A stretch of 64,000 nt of DNA from positions 228,679 to 292,678 of the forward strand of contig NZ_QEII01000269.1 of NCBI RefSeq assembly GCF_003347515.1. The letters are read 5' to 3'. Under the pieces are notes generated by a model. It saw only the letters and a program-made list of their open reading frames with translations. It searched no databases and was not told where the DNA came from. The first letter of the stretch is position 1. Every line of letters starts with the position of its first letter. A program made the position numbers and the translations under genes. This document shows positions 44,533-53,700 of the stretch, piece by piece. This DNA comes from Rhodoferax ferrireducens. Lineage in GTDB: Bacteria > Pseudomonadota > Gammaproteobacteria > Burkholderiales > Burkholderiaceae_C.

Positions 44533-47500
44533 TCAGTTGCCGCTGAAGTTGTCGATCCGTGTATTGGCTGTCTGGAACTTCATGCCGATCCACCCGCCAC
44601 CGCTCGTCCATGGCGCCGTGCTGGGGAGCGTCACGCTCCCGACGAAGACCGCGTTGGCGCCCGCCGTCTTCCATACCTGCACGACCCCGGTATCAAGGAC
44701 CCGCGCCGTCAATGTGTTGGCGTTGGCGAAGCCCGAGTTCGCGTTGTCAAGAGTGCCACGGGTCGTGAACGTTGTGCCGCCGTTGGCTGTGGTCTGGACA
44801 ACAACCTGTCCACCATTGGCGGTCTGGTACAGCACCCGGACAAAGCTCTGTGGAGACGTCGTCGTTCCGCCGGTCGCTTTAAGAATCAACGCCGAATTGT
44901 TGATCGTCCCGTTCGCGAACGTGAACGCCGCCATCTGCGTTGCGCCGAAGCTCGTTGCATTCCAGATCGCCTGACCGCCATCGTTCGTGGCGTTGACCAA
45001 GACCTGGTTGTTATTGACCCGCAAGTCAACCGCGCCGCCCGTGCCTGCCTGACTCCAGCCCGCTCCGAGGTTGTTGGCATTGGTGCGATTGAAGTTGTCG
45101 CGCAGTGTGAGCACGGGCAACGCAGGGATGATCGTGTCGGTGTCGGTCGCGCTGTTGTTACCCGATGCCGGATCGATTGCGCCCGCCGGAACCGCCACCG
45201 TGGCGGTATTCACGAGATTGCCGGTCGCAGCCGCAGCGACAGTGCCACTCACCGCAAAGGTCGCGGAACCACCAGGAGCCAGGGTCACCGGGGTGGCTGC
45301 CATGCTGCCGCTGCCATTGGCTGGGCAAGTCGATCCTGGCGTCGCAACGCAGGTCCACGAAGCGCCCGTGAACGCGGCTGGGAACGTGTCAGTCACGGTC
45401 GCGTTGGTTGCCGCGCTGGGCCCCGCGTTGCTGACCACGATGGTGTAGACCAATGGCAGGCCCGAGACGACCTGCGTCTGGCCATCGGTCTTCGTGATCG
45501 CCAGATTCGCCTGCGACGTGACGGCGTCTGTGTCGATCGCAATATTGTTCGTGGTGTTCGGATCGGTCACGAGCGCGGGCGCCGTCACCGTGGCGGTGTT
45601 CACCAGCGTGCCGATCACGAACGGGCTGACCGTTCCATTGACAACGAAAGTCGCCGATCCGCCCACGGCCAGGTTGACCGCGGTGTTGATGCTGTTCGTG
45701 CCAATCGGCAGCGTGCAGGCCGAGCCAGCCGTGGCCACGCAATTCCAGGTGACGTTGGTCAATCCCGAATTGGCGTCGCTCACTGTCGCACCCGTTGCCA
45801 CGCTCGGCCCGGCGTTGTGCACCACGATCGTGTAGCGCACCGTCGACGCGCCGGCAATGCCCGCGTTGGTCACGCCGTCGCTGTTGGTGATAGAGAGATC
45901 CGCCGACGCAGCCTGGAGTGTGGTGGTGTCGGTCGCGCTATTGTTGGCGGGAACCAGGTCGGTCACGCCAGCCGGCGCCGTCACCGTGGCCGTGTTCGAC
46001 AGCGTGCCCGTCGCCGCTGGACTGACCGTGGCGCGAACGAGGAAGGTCACCGAGCCGCCGTTCGGGAGCGTTATCGGTGCATTGGCGATGGTGCCGCTGC
46101 CAGTAGGCGCCGGGCACAGCGAGCCCGGCGCCGCGCTGCAGGTCCAGGTGACTCCGGTGAGCGCCACGGGCATGGTATCGCTCACCAAGGCGCCGGTCAC
46201 CGAGCTCGGCCCTGCATTGCTCACCACGATCGTGTAGGTGAGCAATCCCCCCGCATTGACGCTGGTCAGGCCATCGGTCTTTGTGATGCCGAGGTTTGCC
46301 TGTGGCGTACCGATCGCATCGGTGTCGGTCGCGCTGTTGTTGCCTGAAGCCAGGTCGGTCACGCCAGCCGGCGCCGTCACTGTGGCCGTGTTCACCAGGT
46401 TGCCAGTCGCACTCGCGCTGACCGTGGCGTTCACAGCGAACGTTGCGGAACCGCCCGCCTGCAGATTCACGGGCACATTGATGCTGCCGTTGCCGCCGCT
46501 CACAGGGCAACTTGAGCCAGGTGTGGCCGCGCATGCCCAGCTATAGGCCGTAACCTGCGTCGGCATCGTGTTGCTCACCGTCGCTCCGGTCGCGGCAGCC
46601 GGGCCCGCATTGCTCACCACGAGCGTGTACTGCACGGGGCTGCCGGCGACGACAGGGCTTGCCCCGTTGTTGATGGTAATGCCGAGGTCCGCGTTTGCGG
46701 GCGCCTGGATGGTGTCGGAGTCGGTGGCGCTGTTGTTGGCGAGATTCGTATCGGTCGCAGCCGCTACCGTGGCCGTATTGACCACATGGCCGGTCGCCCC
46801 GGCACTGACGGTCGCGGTCACCACATAAGTCACGTTTGCGCCTGCACCCAGGTTACCCAGCGTCTGGTTGATGCTTCCACTGCCGCTCGGGCCGCCGCAA
46901 GCCGCACCGGTGCAGGTCCACGTCATCGCGGACAAGGCCGCCGGCATGGTGTCGGTGACCGTCGCCCCCGTCACCGCATCCGGCCCTGCATTGCTCACGA
47001 CGATGGTGTAAGTCATGGTTGCGCTCTGGGCGACGCTGTTCACGCCGTCGGTCTTGGTGATGGCAAGGTCAGACCCCGTGCCGGAGGCGACTTGCAGGAT
47101 GCCAAACAGCCCGCCGTCCTGGGAATTGGCCGTCACGGTGTTGAGTCGGCGGTCGTAGATCGGGTACTTGCCCGGCGTCGTGGGCGCAATAATCGCGTCG
47201 GTGGTCTTCAACGCCGCGAGCCAGGTCGAATACTGGAACTGGTCGCGCGGGCTGCTGGTGGCTCCGACCCGATACTGATATCGATTGCCGTCCTCGGCAA
47301 TCATCTTCATGTGCGTGCCTTGGATCAGCGGCGCATAGGCGCGGTAGCCCGCGTTGAGTAAACGCAGCAGCGTGTTCTGTCCTGGTGCCAACGTTGCAAG
47401 CACGGAATCGCCCGGTTGAAACGGCTTGCCGTTGAGCAGAAAATACTTGGGCCGGTAGCAAAGCGTGCTGGTCAGTGGCATTGCCGTGCCATCGGAGTCC

Positions 47501-48189
47501 AGACACGGCGTGCCTGGAGCGCTCGCTGTCCCGAAGGTGCCGGCGGCGATCGCGCTGTGCTGCGCCGGGTCGATTTCGCTGAACAGCAATGTCACCGCTG
47601 TGTCATACGGCACGCCGCTGTAGGCCTCGGCGGGATTCACGTCGACCACGGCATCGAGTGAGTTTTTCGTCAGTGCGCCGTACAGCCCCATCTGCACCTG
47701 AACCTGCGGGTGTGTGCCACTGTGATACAGATAGGTGCCGGGCTTGACGCTGCTCCAGACATAGTTGCCAGTGCCGCCGCCAGTCGCAGCCTCGTGGGTG
47801 AACGATCGCACGCGCTGAGTCACGGACGTGCGCGGGCCGGAGGTGCCGTCGGTCCAGACCGGGCTCATCGCAGTGACCTGGCCAGGAATGACGATTGATG
47901 TCGGTTCCGGCAACTCGTTTCGCAGATGAACCGTCAGCCCGGTATCGACAGATCCCACCGTCAGCGCCGGGCCGGGCAGTGTCGGCGTGCCGACGCAACC
48001 GTTTGCCAGATTGGCGTCGTTGTCCTGCACGTAGCCCCAGATGGGCACACTCTGGCCGTTGATGGTGACGCTTCCGGCCTTGGCGCACAGCCAATATTCG
48101 GCGGCGGAAGCCTGGCCAACGGCCAGCACGAGACCCATCCCCAACAACAGTTTCGCGAGGGGCGCAGCGAGATTCGACTTGATGTCCAT
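44533..48189 (-). CDS. Cupredoxin-like/DUF11-repeat surface protein
   Basis: A 1,218-residue exported protein. A signal peptide ends near residue 30. Residues about 30-370 are multicopper-oxidase-like cupredoxin domains that have lost the copper ligands: where its neighbour has HPFHVHGN, this one has APLIQGTH. Five tandem DUF11 repeats of about 130 residues follow (starts near 371, 501, 631, 763 and 895), each opening like DLAITKTDG and carrying YTIVVSNAGP. Residues about 1024-1218 are a concanavalin-like C-terminal domain shared with the 2,011-residue protein. AGAGGG precedes the ATG at 48189. It starts 10 bp after the second copper-oxidase gene. Confidence 0.88.
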   Translation of the reverse strand: MDIKSNLAAPLAKLLLGMGLVLAVGQASAAEYWLCAKAGSVTINGQSVPIWGYVQDNDANLANGCVGTPTLPGPALTVGSVDTGLTVHLRNELPEPTSIVIPGQVTAMSPVWTDGTSGPRTSVTQRVRSFTHEAATGGGTGNYVWSSVKPGTYLYHSGTHPQVQVQMGLYGALTKNSLDAVVDVNPAEAYSGVPYDTAVTLLFSEIDPAQHSAIAAGTFGTASAPGTPCLDSDGTAMPLTSTLCYRPKYFLLNGKPFQPGDSVLATLAPGQNTLLRLLNAGYRAYAPLIQGTHMKMIAEDGNRYQYRVGATSSPRDQFQYSTWLAALKTTDAIIAPTTPGKYPIYDRRLNTVTANSQDGGLFGILQVASGTGSDLAITKTDGVNSVAQSATMTYTIVVSNAGPDAVTGATVTDTMPAALSAMTWTCTGAACGGPSGSGSINQTLGNLGAGANVTYVVTATVSAGATGHVVNTATVAAATDTNLANNSATDSDTIQAPANADLGITINNGASPVVAGSPVQYTLVVSNAGPAAATGATVSNTMPTQVTAYSWACAATPGSSCPVSGGNGSINVPVNLQAGGSATFAVNATVSASATGNLVNTATVTAPAGVTDLASGNNSATDTDAIGTPQANLGITKTDGLTSVNAGGLLTYTIVVSNAGPSSVTGALVSDTMPVALTGVTWTCSAAPGSLCPAPTGSGTIANAPITLPNGGSVTFLVRATVSPAATGTLSNTATVTAPAGVTDLVPANNSATDTTTLQAASADLSITNSDGVTNAGIAGASTVRYTIVVHNAGPSVATGATVSDANSGLTNVTWNCVATAGSACTLPIGTNSINTAVNLAVGGSATFVVNGTVSPFVIGTLVNTATVTAPALVTDPNTTNNIAIDTDAVTSQANLAITKTDGQTQVVSGLPLVYTIVVSNAGPSAATNATVTDTFPAAFTGASWTCVATPGSTCPANGSGSMAATPVTLAPGGSATFAVSGTVAAAATGNLVNTATVAVPAGAIDPASGNNSATDTDTIIPALPVLTLRDNFNRTNANNLGAGWSQAGTGGAVDLRVNNNQVLVNATNDGGQAIWNATSFGATQMAAFTFANGTINNSALILKATGGTTTSPQSFVRVLYQTANGGQVVVQTTANGGTTFTTRGTLDNANSGFANANTLTARVLDTGVVQVWKTAGANAVFVGSVTLPSTAPWTSGGGWIGMKFQTANTRIDNFSGN
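45118..47080 (-). repeat. Five tandem DUF11 coding repeats
   Basis: Five in-frame repeats of about 390 bp each inside the 1,218-residue protein gene. Long near-identical stretches recur, for example GGTCGGTCACGCCAGCCGGC in two units. DUF11 domains are Ig-like beta-sandwiches found as stalks of bacterial surface proteins. The DNA-level similarity means copy number could change by slippage or recombination. Confidence 0.8.
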
Positions 48190-48199
48190 GGCACCCTCT

Positions 48200-49495
48200 T
48201 TATTCAGTTGGTAGCGAATAGTTGGGCGGTACGACAACGAACATGGTCAACATGCCGCCCGGGAAGATATCGTTGTTGGTGAGCTCCTTCTCGCTGTGCG
48301 AGTGCCACATGAAGAAGTAACCCGCATACGGATTCCATTCGCCCGAACCGGGAGGCAGCGTGCCGGTCGAGCCCAGGTAGGGGCTGCCGCTATAGTGCAT
48401 GCCGTAGGTCAGGTCCAGCTGGTTGGGCAAGGTCACCGGGATCGGCTTGCACCGGTCGGAGTCGTCCTGCGTGGTCGCTGGATAACTCACCGTGGGAAGA
48501 TGGGTCAACTGATTGCAGTAGGTCGCGTTGCTGGCGTAGCCATACATATCCCAACCCAGGTACCGGCCGGTCCAGGTGAAGACCCCGTCGTAGGTGGCTC
48601 CGGGGATGGCCTTGATAGTGAAGTCGGACCAAGCGAGGTCGGGGCCCATGCCCGGTGCGCTTTCGAGCAAGCGAGCGTCGCGCGCGATCACGGTGATGTT
48701 GTTGCCGTGGACGTGGAACGGGTGCGCATCGCGACCGGCGTTTACCAGCCTGAGCAACAACTTCTCGCCCGGCTTGCCCAACACCATGGACCCATAGGGC
48801 TGGGTCTGCATCCACGGGATGCCGTTGTCGTACAGCGTGTCCATCCCGTTGCGACCGTTGATATACCACTGCACTGCAAAGAAATCCGAGGTATCGGGAC
48901 TCAGGTTACCTTGCGCTACCTGCAAGTGGATGGTGGGGTCCATCTCGGTGAGCAAGAGCAGGTACTCGCGGTCGTAGGCGCTGCCTGCGTGAGCATAGGC
49001 CTGCTTGGTGACACCGGCGGGTCGCACCACGAGCGCCCCCACCAGGCCCATTTCAATCTGCAACGCAGGCTTGGTGCCGCTCTGGTAGAGGTAGGTGCCC
49101 GGCTGCGAGGCGGTGAAGGTGTAGCTCACCGTGCCTCCGTTGGCGGCGGCTTCGGCCGTCTGCAGGCCCGCGCTGCCCCCGATTGCCGTCACGTCCGACT
49201 GGCCGGGGAACACGATCGACGTGGCCACCGGCAAGCTGTTGGTGAGGTTGACGGTGACGACCTCGCCCTGGTTCACGATCAGTGTCGGCCCGGGGTACTG
49301 CAGGGTGCCGAGACCGTTGGCGTAACTCCAGACCAGCACGCTGTTGGCATCGCCCGTGGTGATCTGGTCCGCTTTCGCGGTCAGGTTGAAGGTCGGACCA
49401 CTGATGCCCGCGACGGCGGCGTGCGTCTGTGGCGCGCAGGTCAGTGCCAGCACGAGGCCCAGCAAAGCGGCCAGTCGGTTCAGTAGTTGGGTCAC
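48200..49495 (-). CDS. Multicopper-oxidase-like protein, C-terminal-type copper motifs
   Basis: A 431-residue exported protein with a signal peptide (to about residue 26). Cupredoxin motifs are HPFHVHGNNITV near residue 262 and FFMWHSHSEKELTNNDIFPG near the end. These match the C-terminal copper motifs of multicopper oxidases, but the type-1 Cys is Ser (HSH, not HCH), and the N-terminal H-x-H is replaced by TSIVFPGQ. So it lacks a complete copper set. It is a paralogue of the first part of the next protein. AAGGAG lies 7 bases before a GTG start. It starts 11 bp after the previous oxidase gene. Confidence 0.88.
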   Translation of the reverse strand: MTQLLNRLAALLGLVLALTCAPQTHAAVAGISGPTFNLTAKADQITTGDANSVLVWSYANGLGTLQYPGPTLIVNQGEVVTVNLTNSLPVATSIVFPGQSDVTAIGGSAGLQTAEAAANGGTVSYTFTASQPGTYLYQSGTKPALQIEMGLVGALVVRPAGVTKQAYAHAGSAYDREYLLLLTEMDPTIHLQVAQGNLSPDTSDFFAVQWYINGRNGMDTLYDNGIPWMQTQPYGSMVLGKPGEKLLLRLVNAGRDAHPFHVHGNNITVIARDARLLESAPGMGPDLAWSDFTIKAIPGATYDGVFTWTGRYLGWDMYGYASNATYCNQLTHLPTVSYPATTQDDSDRCKPIPVTLPNQLDLTYGMHYSGSPYLGSTGTLPPGSGEWNPYAGYFFMWHSHSEKELTNNDIFPGGMLTMFVVVPPNYSLPTE

Positions 49496-49506
49496 AGCAT
49501 TTCTCC

Positions 49507-50754
49507 TTAATTGATGACGATCTCGGTCATCATTCCGCCGAAGTCTTCTGCCCCGTTACTCAGGTAATTGAGGTTGGTGGTGTACAGGAAGTACGTGCCG
49601 GCGGGAACGCCAGTGGTGTCAATCAGCACGTCGTTGGTCTCGCCACCGCCCAGCGTGACTGAGCTGGTGTCGTAAGAAAGGTCCTTGCCGGTCGCTTCGC
49701 CGGCGGTTCGCAGGATACGGGCGCCCTGCCCGACCACGCGCATCGGCAGGCCCAGCGCCGTCACTGAGAACAGGTTGTCGACGCTGAGGTTGGACAGTCG
49801 CAGCAGCAGGGTCGTGCCTTCGGTGGTGCGGTTCAAGGTCACCAGCGAAGTCACGGGTTGATTCGTCTCGACGCTGCCTCCGTTGACTGCCGCGCGAGGG
49901 TTCTCCGATCCCGCGGGGATGCTTCCTGGGTTGACGGTGTCGGGATAACCCCGCCCGTTAAACAGCGAGTAGGTAGTGCTGATCTTGGCGAACGGTAGCG
50001 GCTGAACGCCTAAGTGCAATTCGTGGAACACATGATCGAAACTGCCGAGTTGCAGTGCCACGCCCTTGTGGTAGCCGGTGCCCCCATCAACGTCGTTGTA
50101 GACGAATTGGGTATAGGTTCTTCCGTTGAAGGTCTTGCTCTGTCCATCCTGTGCCGGTCTGACGAAGAGCTGGCCCAGCATGCCCATTTCCATATGCTCG
50201 GTCGCCTCGACGTGGCAGTGGTAGATGTAGGTGCCCGGTTCCTGGATGTTGTAGAAATAGGTCAGGCTCGCACCCATGTTGACCGTGATGCTCGCCTCCG
50301 GCAGCCCGTCGAAAATGGCAGCGGCGTTGGGAAAGCCGTGGAAGTGCACCGAATGCGGGTCGAACAGGTCCGGCCTCATCACCATGCCCACGTTGGTGAG
50401 CGTGAGGTAGACCTTCTGGCCCTGCTTTAGATCGATGGTCGGTGCCGGCTGCTGCGCCGCCAGAACGCCCTTGTCGAGGCGGGCATCGACGGTGTCTGTG
50501 CCACGCGGCGTCCCGGTCAGGTTACTGAAGCCAAAGGTATAAAGCTGCTTTCCGTCGGCCATCACGGTGAAACCGTCGCCTCCGGAAAGGTGCATGCACT
50601 TCACGTTAGGGTCGGTCGTTCCGTCAGGTATGGCGTCGCCGTTGGTGTCGCCCGGACATTGCACATACACCGCTGCCGAGGCCTCATGGGACGAGGTGAA
50701 CGCGCCAGCCACCATCAGCGGAAGCAGCAAGCTGTGTAGTCGTGTCGATTTCAT
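49507..50754 (-). CDS. Multicopper-oxidase-like protein, complete HCH motif
   Basis: A 415-residue exported protein. After a signal peptide (to about residue 28) it has HSVHFHG near residue 125 and YHCHVEATEHMEMGM near residue 180. The latter includes the Cys, His and Met of a type-1 site. The C-terminal half (LLLRLSNLSVDN to the end) has no copper motif. So it supplies the motifs that the next protein lacks. AAGGAG precedes the ATG. It starts 24 bp after the 2,011-residue gene stops. Likely periplasmic or extracellular; the substrate may be a metal or phenol. Confidence 0.9.
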   Translation of the reverse strand: MKSTRLHSLLLPLMVAGAFTSSHEASAAVYVQCPGDTNGDAIPDGTTDPNVKCMHLSGGDGFTVMADGKQLYTFGFSNLTGTPRGTDTVDARLDKGVLAAQQPAPTIDLKQGQKVYLTLTNVGMVMRPDLFDPHSVHFHGFPNAAAIFDGLPEASITVNMGASLTYFYNIQEPGTYIYHCHVEATEHMEMGMLGQLFVRPAQDGQSKTFNGRTYTQFVYNDVDGGTGYHKGVALQLGSFDHVFHELHLGVQPLPFAKISTTYSLFNGRGYPDTVNPGSIPAGSENPRAAVNGGSVETNQPVTSLVTLNRTTEGTTLLLRLSNLSVDNLFSVTALGLPMRVVGQGARILRTAGEATGKDLSYDTSSVTLGGGETNDVLIDTTGVPAGTYFLYTTNLNYLSNGAEDFGGMMTEIVIN

Positions 50755-50778
50755 CGTATTGCTCCTTATGGTTCCCGG

Positions 50779-53700
50779 CTAGGGCGCGACGTCACCGCCG
50801 CTGAAGTTGTTGACTCGCGCTCCGGGGGGCAGGAACATGCCGATCCGCCCGCCGCCCGTGGTGAAGGCGTTCGCACCGGCGGTCGGCAAGGCAACCTGCC
50901 CCAGCAAGGTAGTGGTAGCCCCGCTCGTCCGCCACACGTAGACCGTGCCGGCCGCATTGGTCAAGGCCGACAACGTGTTGCCATTGGCGAATGCCCCGGC
51001 CAGCGGCGTTCCCTGTGGCGTGAAGGTGAGGCCGTTGGTGCTCGTTTCGACAATGACCTGCCCTCCGGCAGCCGTCGAGTAGCGCACGCGGATGGCGGTT
51101 GGGTAGTAGCCCAGCGCGTTGTAGTTGCTACTGGCCTTGAGGACCAGACTGACATTGTTCAGCGTCGTGTTCGCGAACGTGAATGCCGCTGCCTGCGTCG
51201 TGCCGAACACGCCTGATTGATTCCAGTAGGCGTTGGCTCCGCCCGAGCAAAGCGCCGCCGCGAGCCCGCTATTGACGCAGAACGCCTCGTTACCATTCAC
51301 CCGGATGCCGCTGTTCCCAAGCACAACAAGCTGCTGCCAGTTCGCACCGAGCGTGCTGGCGTTGCCGCGGTTGAAGGTGTCGAGCACGCTGAGCGTCGGG
51401 AAGGTCGGACCGGTGCTGGTCAAGAACCACTCATCGGCGCCGATGTCGGCCGGATTGGCCACGGTCAAGGGGCGAGTGCTGCCGTCGAAGTCAATCGTCG
51501 GCACCACACCGGACGGCGTATTGCTGCCCTGGTTCACCGCCGGCGAGGTGGCAGCAGCCAGGTGGTAGTTGCCGGCGGTCGGGTCCAACGGCGTCAGCCG
51601 CACGTTGATATTGTTACCGCCTTCGTCGATGACGGTCGACGTTGCCAGGGTATTGACGTAGCCAAGGACGAATCCTGGGTCGGCAACGAAGTTGCTGCCA
51701 TTGAGACTGTAGTTTTCACCGTAGGGCCCCGACAGTGACGACAGGATCGTGTCCACCGGATTGAGCGCCGGCGGCGTGCCAACGGCATTGATCACGCCCA
51801 GATCCCAGTACCCCTCAATGGCCGACGGATTGGGCGCAATGCCGCCTGCACCACTGTTCATGCCAGCGTCATTGAAGAACGAACGGTTGTGCCAAACGAC
51901 GTTGTTCAACAGCACCGGGTTGGAGTAATTCGGCTCGCCCGCCCGCGTGATCAGGGCCTGCAAGACCGTGCTATTAGCCGCCGATGCAATACCGGCCGGC
52001 TGCGGGGTCGAGTCGCTGGAACCTGCGGCGAATGCCAGGATGCCAGTGGCCGTGCTGTCGTTGTTGACGATGGTGTTGTTGACGATGCGCGCGCGCAGCA
52101 CGTCCTGCAGCGAAATGCCGCCACCGGCAACGCCGGCCACGTTGTTGGCGATGATGTTGTTGACGATGTTGAGCCGGCTCCAGGTCGCGTCGTTGGCGGG
52201 CGACAGGCGCACGTCGTCGGCGTTGACCGCAAAGGCCCGAATGCCCGCGCCGGAACCGGCACTGGTCAGGTTGCCCTGGATGAGGTTGCGTTCGATCGAG
52301 ACGTTGCCGGTGCCGTCGACGCCGGCCACCGTGTCACCAACATAGATGCCGCCACCGTCGCCGGCCTGGTTCAGCAGGGCGCCGAAGAACACTTCGTTGA
52401 ACAGAATCTTGTTGTTGCGAATGACGTTGTTGCCCAGGCTGAACCCGTTGTGCGCGATGCCACCGCCATTGAAGCGGCTCATGTTGCCGGTGACGAGATT
52501 GCCTTCGACCAGATAACTCTGAGACCCCTCGTTCATCGCGATGCCGCCGCTGCCATCCACACCGCCGTTGGCATGCACCTTGTTGTTGCGTAGCACCACG
52601 TTGTCGTTTTGCGAGTCGAACCCAACATCCGGCGTGCCGATGCCGATGCCACCCGCGAGGTTGCCTTGGTTGCTGGTGATGTTGTTGTTGCTGATGACCA
52701 GATTGCTCGCGCCGGCGACCACAAAGATTCCGCCGCCGGCCTTGCTGCCGGAAATGGTGAACCCGTCTATGGAAGCCTCGCCGGCACTGGAGAACGAAGT
52801 GCTCGCGTTATTGCCGTTCCCCGTACCCGGGTTCAGGGTCTTGGTCCCCGGCAGCTCCGCCTGGGCCGTGCCATTCGGGTAGGTCAACCGGCCAATGACA
52901 AAGATGCCGGGTGCCTCAGCCGCGGTGAACGGATCCTTCAGCAGGTAGGCAGCGAAGTCCCTGGCGCCCAGGGCGTCGACCTTGGCGTGGAAGGCCTGCA
53001 GCCGGTCAAGCGGGTTAGGGTTGGCGTTGATGAAAGTTGAGCCCGCGCCGGCCCCCTGCAGGTGCACCGGCTTCCACATGACGACGTTCTCGTTGTAGGT
53101 GCCGGGAGCAACCATAATCACATTGCCCCGTGCCGCCGCGTCGATGGCCGACTGGATCGTCGGATAGGCCGTGCTCGGAACGCGGCGCACCGAGTTCGAG
53201 TTGTTGGAACAATTCGAAATGATCAGTTGAACGCCGATCTCGGAGGTCGCTCCGCCGGCGCCGCTTCGCGTCACCACGAGCGCTCCCGTCGTCGCACCGG
53301 ACGGCACAATGGCGGTGATGCTAAGGTTGGTCCAACTCGGCGTCGCGAGCACCAGGGGTGCCTGACCCGGACGATTCAGCGTTACGGTTCCCGGGGCAGT
53401 ACCAAAACCATAGTCACGCGTGACCGTGGTGCCGGTGACCGGATCGATCACCGGAGTCGGCCCGAGCGCGGTCAATATGATGTTTTCTGGCAGCGCGTTG
53501 CCGCCGCCCGTGCAGATCAGTGCCCCAGTTCCGGTGGTCCCCGCATGGTCGACCGATTTGATCATCGGCGTGCCCGTTACGGCCGCCGTGGAGAACGCTG
53601 TACCGGCCGCGGCAAAGGCGCGAATCGGCACGATCGGCGTGTCTGCGTAGGTGGTCTTTCCTGGGTGGTAGTTCAGGGTCCACGGGCTCGTTGCATAGGT

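Noticed and set aside
45118..47080. Regularly spaced repeats as a CRISPR array
   Set aside because: The units are about 390 bp, in frame and coding (DUF11 domains), with no short direct repeats or spacers.
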